A stretch of DNA of 64,000 bases from positions 2,588,501 through 2,652,500 of the forward strand of contig NZ_CP016634.1 of the NCBI RefSeq assembly GCF_002741075.1, read 5' to 3'. The notes below the pieces were generated by a model. It had not been told where the DNA came from. It worked only from the letters and a program-made list of their open reading frames with translations, and did no database searches. The stretch's first letter is position 1; the number at the start of each line of letters is the position of its first letter. Shown here piece after piece: positions 9,954 to 17,715 of the stretch. The position numbers were made by a program, and so were the translations under genes. Source of the stretch: Pseudomonas putida. Lineage in GTDB: Bacteria > Pseudomonadota > Gammaproteobacteria > Pseudomonadales > Pseudomonadaceae.

Positions 9954-10628
9954 ATGCGCCTCACCCCTCCCCTGCTGCTCGCCACCCTGCTGCCGCTGTT
10001 CACCGGCTGCCAGCTGATGGCGGACAAGCCGGTCGATCCGAACATCGGCACTACCCGCATGCAGGGCGAGTTGAGCGCCGGGGGCGGCCAATTGCTGTTC
10101 AAGCCCTGCAACGAAGCTCGCCGCTTCGTGATCAGCGATGCAGCCAGCACCGGCATCCTGCAGGAAGCGGCCAACCTGGCTGACGATGCAGGCGACAAGC
10201 TGTTCGCCGACGTGCGCGGCAGCCTGACCGGCAGCAAGCAGGCCAACAACGACGGTCGCCTCGAAGTACAACGCCTGTACCGCCTCGAACCTTCCACGCA
10301 GGCCTGCGAAGACCCCAACTTCAAGCAACTGACCCTGCGCGCTGGCGGCCACGAGCCGGACTGGGCGATCAAGGCCAGCGGCAAGGGCATGGTGCTGGAG
10401 CGTGTCGGCAAGGACCCATTGCCTCTGCCTTACCTGGAAGAGCAGATGCCTGGCGGTGGTTTGAGCCTTTCCAGCGAAGCCAACGGCCAGCGCATCGAGC
10501 TGTGGGTCGCCCCACAACGCTGCATCGATAGCGCCACCGGGGCTGTTCGCCACCTGCGTGCCGAGCTGCGTATTGATGGCCAGACCCTGCAGGGCTGCGG
10601 CTACTACGGCGGAGCCCGGGACAACTGA
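9954..10628 (+). CDS. COG3650-type lipoprotein
   Basis: 224 residues, with a lipoprotein signal peptide: a hydrophobic stretch at 5-17 ending in a lipobox LFTGC with the acylated Cys near residue 19. It is therefore probably anchored in the outer or inner membrane facing the periplasm. The mature part has two similar beta-rich halves: GELSAGGGQLLFKPCNEARRF, then a second segment around EPDWAIKASGKGMVLERVG and QTLQGCGYYGGA at the end. This pattern resembles proteins grouped in COG3650. Their function is unknown. It is monocistronic, between two terminators. Confidence 0.75.
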   Translation: MRLTPPLLLATLLPLFTGCQLMADKPVDPNIGTTRMQGELSAGGGQLLFKPCNEARRFVISDAASTGILQEAANLADDAGDKLFADVRGSLTGSKQANNDGRLEVQRLYRLEPSTQACEDPNFKQLTLRAGGHEPDWAIKASGKGMVLERVGKDPLPLPYLEEQMPGGGLSLSSEANGQRIELWVAPQRCIDSATGAVRHLRAELRIDGQTLQGCGYYGGARDN

Positions 10629-10732
10629 TCGCCGGGGCGCTTTTATCCTCCAGTCAGGAAGGCTAACAGCTTATACTTGGCGGTTTGTGTAAAGCCGCCG
10701 GCCGCCCCAAGGCCGGGATACTGGACCCTGCC

Positions 10733-12346
10733 ATGCTACGAATCACCGAACTGAAGCTGCCCCTGGACCACTCCGATGAAGCCCTGCGCGAAGCGATCGT
10801 CGAGCGCCTGGGTATCGCCGATGAGCAACTGCTCAGCTTCACCCTGTTCAAGCGCAGCTACGATGCCCGCAAGAAGAACAGCGAAATGCTGTTCATCTAC
10901 ACCATTGACCTGGAGGCGAGTAACGAAGCGCAACTGCTGCGCAAGTTCGCTGACGATCGCAACATCGGTGTCTCCCCCGATGTCAGCTACAAGTTCGTCG
11001 GCCATGCGCCCGCAGGCCTGCAGGAGCGCCCGATCGTGGTCGGTTTCGGCCCCTGTGGCATCTTCGCGGGCCTGTTGCTGGCGCAGATGGGCTTTCGTCC
11101 GATCATCCTGGAGCGTGGCAAGGAAGTGCGCCAGCGCACCAAGGACACCTGGGGCCTGTGGCGCAAGAGCGTGCTCAACCCCGAATCCAACGTCCAGTTC
11201 GGTGAAGGTGGCGCCGGCACTTTCTCCGACGGCAAGCTCTACAGCCAGATCAAGGACCCGAACCACCATGGCCGCAAGGTCCTGGAAGAGTTCGTCAAGG
11301 CTGGTGCGCCGGATGAGATCCTTTACATCAACAAACCGCATATCGGTACGTTCCGTCTGACCGGCATGGTCGAGCAGATGCGCCAGGACATGATCGCCCT
11401 GGGCGCGGAAGTCCGCTTCGAGCAAAAAGTCACCGACCTGCTGATCGATGATGGTCAACTGACCGGCGTGGTCCTGGAGAACGGCGAACAGCTGCACTCG
11501 CGCCATGTGGTCCTGGCCTTGGGCCACAGCGCGCGCGATACCTTCCGCATGCTCCATGCCAAGGGCATCTACATGGAGGCCAAGCCGTTCTCGGTCGGCT
11601 TCCGCATCGAGCACCCACAGTCGCTGATCGACAAAGCACGCCTGGGTAAATATGCCGGGCACCCCAAGTTGGGCGCAGCCGACTATAAACTGGTGCACCA
11701 TGCCAAGAATGGCCGTTCGGTCTACAGCTTCTGCATGTGTCCGGGCGGCACCGTGGTCGCCGCCACCAGCGAGCCAGGCCGTGTGGTCACCAACGGCATG
11801 AGCCAGTACTCACGCAACGAGCGCAACGCCAACTCCGGCATCGTCGTCGGCATCGACCCTGAACGCGACTACCCAGGCGGCCCGCTGGCCGGTATCGAGC
11901 TGCAAGAACGCCTGGAGTCCCACGCCTATGTGATGGGCGGCAGCAACTACCAGGCGCCTGCACAGTTGGTAGGCGATTTCGTCGCTGGTCGTCCTTCTAC
12001 TGAGCTGGGCAGCGTCGAACCTTCCTACAAGCCAGGTGTGACCCTGGGCGACCTGGCACCGAGCCTGCCAGATTTCGCCATCGAGGCCATCCGCGAAGCA
12101 CTGCCGGCGTTCGACCGTCAGATCAAGGGCTACAACTTGCACGATGCGGTGCTGACCGGCATCGAAACACGCACGTCCTCGCCTGTGCGCATCACCCGGG
12201 GCTCGGACTATCAAAGCCTTAACCTCAAAGGGTTGTTCCCGGCAGGTGAAGGCGCAGGCTATGCCGGTGGCATCCTCTCCGCAGGCGTGGATGGCATTCG
12301 TATCGCAGAGGCCGTGGCGCGGGACATGCTTGGGCTCGATGCCTGA
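10733..12346 (+). CDS. FAD/NAD(P)-binding oxidoreductase (COG2509 type)
   Basis: A 537-residue flavoprotein. The FAD-binding motif is at about residue 100 (VVGFGPCGIFAGLLLA), with Glu of ILERGKEV as the ribose-binding acid. GEGGAGTFSDGKLYSQ follows, then a second glycine-rich stretch near the C-terminus (FPAGEGAGYAGGILSAGVDGIRIAEAV) that closes the FAD site. About 100 residues precede the Rossmann fold, which is typical of this family of predicted dehydrogenases. The substrate is unknown. An in-frame ATG lies 48 bases upstream, but the protein proper begins MLRITELKL at 10733. A 10-bp hairpin follows the stop. Confidence 0.8.
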   Translation: MLRITELKLPLDHSDEALREAIVERLGIADEQLLSFTLFKRSYDARKKNSEMLFIYTIDLEASNEAQLLRKFADDRNIGVSPDVSYKFVGHAPAGLQERPIVVGFGPCGIFAGLLLAQMGFRPIILERGKEVRQRTKDTWGLWRKSVLNPESNVQFGEGGAGTFSDGKLYSQIKDPNHHGRKVLEEFVKAGAPDEILYINKPHIGTFRLTGMVEQMRQDMIALGAEVRFEQKVTDLLIDDGQLTGVVLENGEQLHSRHVVLALGHSARDTFRMLHAKGIYMEAKPFSVGFRIEHPQSLIDKARLGKYAGHPKLGAADYKLVHHAKNGRSVYSFCMCPGGTVVAATSEPGRVVTNGMSQYSRNERNANSGIVVGIDPERDYPGGPLAGIELQERLESHAYVMGGSNYQAPAQLVGDFVAGRPSTELGSVEPSYKPGVTLGDLAPSLPDFAIEAIREALPAFDRQIKGYNLHDAVLTGIETRTSSPVRITRGSDYQSLNLKGLFPAGEGAGYAGGILSAGVDGIRIAEAVARDMLGLDA

Positions 12347-12356
12347 TCCAGACAGC

Positions 12357-12383
12357 GTTGAGGGCTGGCTTACAGCCCTCAAC
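12357..12383 (+). terminator. Hairpin after the flavoprotein gene
   Basis: A perfect 10-bp stem, GTTGAGGGCT / AGCCCTCAAC, with a 7-base loop. There is no T-tract, so it may stabilise the transcript end rather than terminate alone. The next 185 bases to nhaA hold no other gene and must contain the nhaA promoter. Confidence 0.5.
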
Positions 12384-12568
12384 TGAGCCACGAATATCAG
12401 AAAAAACGCTAATTCATACCAGACTTTTTCCGTCCCCACATCCGGTAAAAGCCCTTTAGGCTTCGCACATCGAGCCGTAAAAACCTATAACAAAAGCGCA
12501 GGGCGTTTTTGTTCCATTACCCAAGGCCCCCACGCTAGGGTGTACGTCTTTTTCATCCGAGCCCGTTC

Positions 12569-13759
12569 ATGGAGACCCCTCAGGCCGTGCGTACCCTTAT
12601 TTCCCGTTTTCTCCAGCTGGAGGCCGCCGGTGGCCTGCTGCTGATCGCCGCGGCGGTCCTCGCCCTGATCATCAACAACTCCCCCCTTTCCTACCTGTAC
12701 GGCGGTCTGCTCGACGTGCCGGTCGCCGTTCAAGTAGGAGCCCTGCAGATCGCCAAGCCACTGCTGTTGTGGATCAACGACGGTCTGATGGCGCTGTTCT
12801 TTCTGCTGATCGGCCTGGAAGTCAAGCGCGAGGTCGTCGAGGGTCAGTTGTCCAAACCCTCCCAGGTGATCCTACCCGCCACGGCGGCCATCGGCGGTAT
12901 GGTGGTCCCCGCGCTGATCTACTGGTTCGTCAATCGGGACAACCCGGCAGCCATCGCCGGCTGGGCTATCCCCACTGCCACCGATATCGCGTTCGCCCTG
13001 GGCGTGCTGGCCCTGCTCGGCAAGCGGGTACCGGTGTCGCTGAAACTGTTCCTGATGACCCTGGCGATCATCGATGACCTGGGTGCCATCGTCATCATCG
13101 CCCTGTTCTACTCCGGCACCCTGTCGAACGTTTCGCTGATGCTGGCAGGTGCTTGCCTCCTGACCCTGATGGCTATGAACCGGCTAGGTGTGATCAAGCT
13201 GACGCCCTACCTGCTGGTGGGCCTGATCCTCTGGGTCTGCGTGCTCAAGAGCGGCGTCCATGCAACCCTGGCCGGTGTGGCCCTGGCCCTGTGCATTCCG
13301 CTGCGCACCCGTCATGCAGCCTCGTCACCGCTGCTGCGCCTGGAGCATGCCCTGCATCCCTGGGTCGCCTATGCGATCCTTCCCCTGTTCGCCTTTGCCA
13401 ATGCCGGTGTCTCTCTCGCAGGCATGACCCTGGACAGCTTCACCCACCCCGTGCCCTTGGGGATTACCGTCGGCTTGTTGCTGGGCAAGACGGTCGGCGT
13501 ATTCGGCCTGACCTGGCTTGCGGTCAAGCTGCGCCTGGCCGCGCTGCCAGCAGGCGCAAACTGGGGGCAGGTGCTGGGTGTTGCGATCCTGTGCGGTATC
13601 GGCTTCACCATGAGCTTGTTCGTCGGCTCCCTGGCCTTCGTGCCCGGGGCCAGCGAGTTCGCCGGTATGGACCGCATGGGCATCCTGACAGGCTCTCTGT
13701 GCGCTGCGCTGATCGGATACGCGATCACTGCGATGGCCAGCCGCAAGCCCGTCAACTGA
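12569..13759 (+). CDS. nhaA: Na+/H+ antiporter NhaA
   Basis: A 396-residue inner-membrane protein with about twelve hydrophobic helices, close to the 388 residues of the E. coli protein. The ion-binding aspartates lie in [19 protein letters not shown], and the first helix has the family pattern [41 protein letters not shown] marks the discontinuous helix 4 region. It exchanges external protons for internal sodium, giving pH and salt homeostasis. It is monocistronic. A shared bidirectional terminator separates it from the convergent lipoprotein gene. Confidence 0.95.
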   Translation: METPQAVRTLISRFLQLEAAGGLLLIAAAVLALIINNSPLSYLYGGLLDVPVAVQVGALQIAKPLLLWINDGLMALFFLLIGLEVKREVVEGQLSKPSQVILPATAAIGGMVVPALIYWFVNRDNPAAIAGWAIPTATDIAFALGVLALLGKRVPVSLKLFLMTLAIIDDLGAIVIIALFYSGTLSNVSLMLAGACLLTLMAMNRLGVIKLTPYLLVGLILWVCVLKSGVHATLAGVALALCIPLRTRHAASSPLLRLEHALHPWVAYAILPLFAFANAGVSLAGMTLDSFTHPVPLGITVGLLLGKTVGVFGLTWLAVKLRLAALPAGANWGQVLGVAILCGIGFTMSLFVGSLAFVPGASEFAGMDRMGILTGSLCAALIGYAITAMASRKPVN

Positions 13760-13774
13760 ATCATTACGGCATCA

Positions 13775-13811
13775 AAAAACCCCGACCGGCCTAGGCCGAG
13801 TCGGGGTTTTT
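13775..13811. terminator. Bidirectional intrinsic terminator
   Basis: AAAAACCCCGAC and GTCGGGGTTTTT form a 12-bp stem with a 13-base loop. The A and T tracts let it serve both nhaA and the convergent lipoprotein gene. Confidence 0.9.
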
Positions 13812-13827
13812 CATTGCCGCAGGACGG

Positions 13828-14292
13828 TCAGTGCGTCACTCGGCTGGTGCCATCGACGGTCATGATGCGCACACGCTCACCCACACGGAAGATTTCGTTT
13901 TGCTGCACTTGCTGCACATAGGCGCGCATGCTGCCGTCGTCTTCGCGAACGGTGATTTCCACACCCTGGGTGCGGGTCAAGCCTTCTTCGGCGGCGGAGC
14001 CTGCCAAGCCACCGGCCACGGCACCGATCACGGCGGCGACGATGCTGCCGCGACCGCCACCGATGGCGCTACCGGCCACACCGCCGACCACGGCACCTGC
14101 ACCACCGCCGATCGGGGTCTTGGTGCCTTCGATTTTCACCGGGCGCAGGGACTCGATGGTACCCATGCGCACGGTCTGTACACGGCGGGCCTCATCTCGG
14201 GAATAGCTGTCGCCGGTCAGACTGGAAGCACAACCGCCGAGCAGCAGCGACATGGTGGTGAAACTCGCCACCAGCAAAACGGATTTACGCAT
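13828..14292 (-). CDS. Glycine-zipper outer-membrane lipoprotein (SlyB/Pcp family)
   Basis: 154 residues. The lipoprotein signal ends LLLGGCASS, with the acylated Cys at about residue 21. A glycine-zipper membrane segment (GGGAGAVVGGVAGSAIGGG, then AVIGAVAGGLAGSAAEEG) lies at residues 63-105. The small beta C-terminal domain ends VGERVRIMTVDGTSRV. This is the layout of SlyB/PCP (17-kDa antigen) lipoproteins, which sit in the outer membrane and contribute to envelope integrity. It is monocistronic, divergent from the small membrane gene at 14440. Confidence 0.85.
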   Translation of the reverse strand: MRKSVLLVASFTTMSLLLGGCASSLTGDSYSRDEARRVQTVRMGTIESLRPVKIEGTKTPIGGGAGAVVGGVAGSAIGGGRGSIVAAVIGAVAGGLAGSAAEEGLTRTQGVEITVREDDGSMRAYVQQVQQNEIFRVGERVRIMTVDGTSRVTH

Positions 14293-14439
14293 GGGAAACT
14301 CTCCATAAGTCAGGTGTCCATTAGACCCCGCGCGTTGATGACTGTCACGACACAGACGTTACAAATTTGCTTTTATTCAGCTTCAGTACAGCCTGCATAC
14401 CCTTTGTTGCGGGCTCGATCATCGAGACCAAGGATAGCC

Positions 14440-14673
14440 ATGGATTACTTCATCGTCGTTGTGGTGACTGTCACAGGCCTGTACTTCCATTGGTGGCTGT
14501 ACGTGCGCATGCGCCGCTGGATGGACCGCGACCTGGCCTTGTCGTTGGCGGGGGAAAACCCGGCCAAGCGGGCCTACATGCTCGGATGCCTGGAACAAGC
14601 GCGGGAGCAGAAGATCAAGCGAAAGGCACTGTCGGCCTGGCTTGAACGCCAGGCCGCGGCCTACCAGGATTAA
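14440..14673 (+). CDS. Small single-span membrane protein, 77 aa
   Basis: It starts at ATG 14440 after AAGGATAGCC. Residues 3-23 are hydrophobic and aromatic ([18 protein letters not shown]), followed by a basic, helical cytosolic tail ([12 protein letters not shown], then [16 protein letters not shown]). A longer in-frame reading starting near 13831 runs antisense through the lipoprotein gene and is not credible. I do not recognise the family. The stop overlaps the convergent pdxH stop by four bases. Confidence 0.65.
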   Translation: MDYFIVVVVTVTGLYFHWWLYVRMRRWMDRDLALSLAGENPAKRAYMLGCLEQAREQKIKRKALSAWLERQAAAYQD

Positions 14674-15317
14674 GGTGCCAGGCGCTCACGCAGCCACTGG
14701 CCCTCGACCCAACGATAGTTCAGGCGATCGTGCAGCCGGCTGGCGCGGCCCTGCCAGAACTCGATTCGCTCAGGCAACAGGCGATACCCCCCCCAATGCT
14801 CAGGGCAATGGGGTTGGGTATCGGAGAAGCGCGCCTCAGTGGCCTTGACCAGGCCTTCGAGTTCCTCACGACCGGCAATCACTCGGCTCTGCGGCGAGGC
14901 CCAGGCCCCCAGGCGACTTCCCAGCGGGCGCACCTGGTAATAATCGTCGGACTCCTTGGCCGTCACTTTCTCAACCCGCCCTTCGATGCGCACCTGACGT
15001 TCCAGCGCCGGCCAGAAGAACGTCATGGCAGCGAACGGATTGGCCAGCAGTTGTTGGCCCTTGGCGCTGTCGTAGTTGGTGAAGAAGGTAAAACCGCGCT
15101 CGTCGAGCCCTTTGAGCAATAGGACTCGGCAGTGAGGACGGCTGTGCTCATCGACAGTGGCGAGGGTCATGGCATTGGCTTCAACCGGCGCTTGCTCGGT
15201 TTTCACGGCTTCGCCGAACCACTGATGGAACAGGGCGAACGGCTCAGCCGGCGCCTGGGTTTCGGCCAGGCCATCACGGGTGTAGTCGCGGCGCATATCG
15301 GCCAGGGTTTGGGTCAT
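14670..15317 (-). CDS. pdxH: Pyridoxamine/pyridoxine 5'-phosphate oxidase
   Basis: 215 residues, the usual size. It oxidises pyridoxamine- or pyridoxine-5'-phosphate to pyridoxal 5'-phosphate using FMN and O2, in the cytosol. Family segments are in order: [20 protein letters not shown] and [21 protein letters not shown] (FMN site), [33 protein letters not shown], and the C-terminal signature [17 protein letters not shown]. The OmpA-type lipoprotein gene ends 19 bases upstream on the same strand, so the two may share a transcript. Confidence 0.95.
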   Translation of the reverse strand: MTQTLADMRRDYTRDGLAETQAPAEPFALFHQWFGEAVKTEQAPVEANAMTLATVDEHSRPHCRVLLLKGLDERGFTFFTNYDSAKGQQLLANPFAAMTFFWPALERQVRIEGRVEKVTAKESDDYYQVRPLGSRLGAWASPQSRVIAGREELEGLVKATEARFSDTQPHCPEHWGGYRLLPERIEFWQGRASRLHDRLNYRWVEGQWLRERLAP

Positions 15318-15336
15318 GACTGCGTTTCCTTGACGA

Positions 15337-16314
15337 TCAATTGGTCTTCGCAGAGGCTACTTTCTTTTCAGCCGTGGCCTTCTTTGCAACCGGCTTGGCC
15401 GGTGCGGCTTTCTTCTTCGCTGTGGCTTTGGCAGGAGCCTTGGCCTTGGCGGCTGGCTTTTTGGCCGCTGGCTTGGCGGCAGTCTTCGCCGCAGGTTTGC
15501 TCGCGGCGGCCTTGGTTGCAGGGGCCGGAGCATCCTGGGTGGCGACCATGGATGCAGGTGCAGGCGCAGGTGCTGCCTGCTGGTACTTGGCCAGCAAGGC
15601 GACCATGGTGTTCTGTGGGGTCAGCAGCATTTCTACCCGACGGTTCAGCGCGCGGCCTTCGGCACTGTCGTTGGCGGCACGTGGCATCACCGAGCCCATG
15701 CCCTTGAGGCTCAGACGGTCACGCTGCAAGCCGCTGAGGCGGAAAATCGCCGATACCGAGGCTGCGCGCTCCAAGCTGAGCTTCTGGTTGGCTGCAGCAG
15801 CGCCAGTGGTGTCGGCATGGCCAAGAATCAGCACGGCGGTCTTGGGGTCGGTTTCGACGGTCTTGGCCACACGGGTGATCGGGCCCAAGGTCATCGGCAG
15901 CAGCATGTTAGGACGATCCGGGTTGTAGGAACCATCCACCGGGATGGTCACCGCGAGCACGTTGTCGCGGCGCTCCAACTCGAACTTGCTGTCCTTGATT
16001 GCCTCACGCAGCTTGGGCTCGTACTCGTCAAGCCAGGCCTGGGTGGCCTTCTGGTCGATCTTCGGTACCACCGGCCCCTTGGCCTGCTTGTCGTCACCAC
16101 CAAATGGCCACCACCAGCGGCTGCCGCTCTCGGACTTGGCATCCGCCTTGGCCACTTTCTCGGTCACGGCTTCCTTCACTTCCTGCTCGGCCACTTTGTC
16201 CGAGCCGAATGGCCACCAGCTATGACCTGCGTCGCTCGAGGCATTTTGCGAATGCTGGGCACAACCGGTAACGGCAAGGCACAGAGCGAGTGCTAAGGTT
16301 TTATGTGAAGACAT
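15337..16314 (-). CDS. OmpA-family lipoprotein with Lys/Ala-rich C-terminal tail
   Basis: 325 residues from the ATG at 16314 (MSSHKTLA). The lipobox is LAVTGCAQ, with Cys near residue 18. A twice-repeated WWPFG tract is at about 33-75. An OmpA-like peptidoglycan-binding domain follows at about 150-250, with the motif [20 protein letters not shown] and [12 protein letters not shown]. After this comes a roughly 75-residue tail made almost only of Ala, Lys and Pro (about residues 258-325), resembling histone H1-like sequences such as AlgP. Anchoring peptidoglycan to the envelope is the known role of the OmpA part; the tail is unusual for it. An upstream in-frame codon at 16371 was rejected because it precedes the signal peptide. 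Confidence 0.8.
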   Translation of the reverse strand: MSSHKTLALALCLAVTGCAQHSQNASSDAGHSWWPFGSDKVAEQEVKEAVTEKVAKADAKSESGSRWWWPFGGDDKQAKGPVVPKIDQKATQAWLDEYEPKLREAIKDSKFELERRDNVLAVTIPVDGSYNPDRPNMLLPMTLGPITRVAKTVETDPKTAVLILGHADTTGAAAANQKLSLERAASVSAIFRLSGLQRDRLSLKGMGSVMPRAANDSAEGRALNRRVEMLLTPQNTMVALLAKYQQAAPAPAPASMVATQDAPAPATKAAASKPAAKTAAKPAAKKPAAKAKAPAKATAKKKAAPAKPVAKKATAEKKVASAKTN

Positions 16315-16413
16315 CAGCGATACACCATGAAATAGAAAGAAATTTTGCCAACACACATCAGGCGTTGGCATTGAGGATAGTCAAAGGACCTGGGCAATAC
16401 CCGCACTACCCGA

Positions 16414-17583
16414 TCAAAGGCAAGTGCCAAGGACACGTACCAGCTTCTGAGCGCGAGGGTCCATCAGCACATAGGGCCCCAGCGTATTGGTCACGAAACC
16501 GAAGGCCACGTCGTGCTCCGGATCGGCAAAACCGACCGAACCACCAGCGCCTGGGTGTCCGAAGGCCCGGGCGCCCAGGCCGAACGTGGCGTTGGCCACA
16601 TCAGGTTGGTCGAGCATGCAGCCCAGGCCGAAGCGGGTCTGGGTCAGCAGGGTCCGGTCCTGGCCAAGGCTGTGCTCGCGGGTCAGCTCATCGAGCAACT
16701 CCGATTCCAGCAGGCTGCCGTCGAGTAGGCCGGCGTAGAAACCCGCGAGGCTACGGGCATTGCCATGGCCATTGGCCGCTGGCTGCTGCATGCGTCGCCA
16801 TTGAGGTTTGTTGGTGCTGGTGAGAATGGCCGGCGGATTGGTGAAGGCGCGGGTGGACAAGGCTTCGGGCTCACGCAGGGTCACCTGCAGCAGGCGCTGG
16901 GCCGCGGCATCGCCAGGGTTGCCCTTGCCACGGGCGATATGCGCCACCCGATGGAACTCTTCGTCCGCCAGACCGACATGGAAGTCCAGACCCAGGGGAC
17001 GCGCGGTACGGGCGACGATCGACTCGCCCGGGCCACGCCCATCGACACGTCGGATCAACTCCCCGATCAGCCAGCCATAGGTGATGGCGGCATAACCGTG
17101 CTCGGTGCCCGGCGTCCACCAGGGGGCTTCGGCTGCCAGGGCATCGACCATGGCTTGCCAGTCGTAAAGCGCCTCGGCCGGCAGTAGTTCACGAATGGCC
17201 GGCAGACCCGCTCGATGGCTGAGCAACTGGCGCAAGGTCACGGACTCTTTACCGGCCTGGCCGAATTCGGGCCAGTAGCGCACCACAGGAGTGTCCAAGG
17301 CGAGCTTGCCCTCCCCGACCAGTTGCAGCGCGGTGACGGCAGTGAAGGTCTTGGTGCACGAGAACAGGTTGGCAATGGTGTCGCTGTGCCAGGCTTCGCG
17401 GCCATCCTTGTCGGCACTGCCGCCCCACAGATCGACCACGGTCTCGCCGCCAACCTGGATGCACAGCCCCGCGCCACGCTCCTGGGGATCGTCGAACAAC
17501 GCGGCGAAGGCTTCACGCACCGCCTCGAACTTCAGCTCATAGTGACCCTGGATCTGCACCCGACAGCTCTCCGTACGACTCAT
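16414..17583 (-). CDS. Serine hydrolase, beta-lactamase/esterase EstB type
   Basis: 389 residues from ATG 17583 (MSRTES). The penicillin-binding-protein-like fold is shown by the catalytic SxxK (SCTK, Ser 75 and Lys 78), a Tyr in AAITYGWLIGEL that serves as the general base, and a C-terminal GHPGAGGSVGFADPE in place of the KTG motif. LRQLLSHRAGLP is the usual family landmark. No signal peptide is present, so it is probably cytosolic. Relatives include carboxylesterases of family VIII and class C-like hydrolases; the substrate cannot be stated. It is monocistronic, with its promoter facing the gap to the glycoside hydrolase gene. Confidence 0.85.
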   Translation of the reverse strand: MSRTESCRVQIQGHYELKFEAVREAFAALFDDPQERGAGLCIQVGGETVVDLWGGSADKDGREAWHSDTIANLFSCTKTFTAVTALQLVGEGKLALDTPVVRYWPEFGQAGKESVTLRQLLSHRAGLPAIRELLPAEALYDWQAMVDALAAEAPWWTPGTEHGYAAITYGWLIGELIRRVDGRGPGESIVARTARPLGLDFHVGLADEEFHRVAHIARGKGNPGDAAAQRLLQVTLREPEALSTRAFTNPPAILTSTNKPQWRRMQQPAANGHGNARSLAGFYAGLLDGSLLESELLDELTREHSLGQDRTLLTQTRFGLGCMLDQPDVANATFGLGARAFGHPGAGGSVGFADPEHDVAFGFVTNTLGPYVLMDPRAQKLVRVLGTCL

Positions 17584-17715
17584 CTCAACGAAAGTCGTGC
17601 ATTGTTCCAGTAGTTGGCCGATTTGCAAACTGAATGTGGCCGGATGGTCATAGGTGGCTCGAGGCCGCTATACATGCGTTGAATTGCCAAACGGCCGCGT
17701 AACCACCCTCTGCCC

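Noticed and set aside
13831..14439. N-terminal extension of the 77-residue membrane protein
   Set aside because: It would run antisense through the whole glycine-zipper lipoprotein gene; ATG 14440 has a good AAGGA site.
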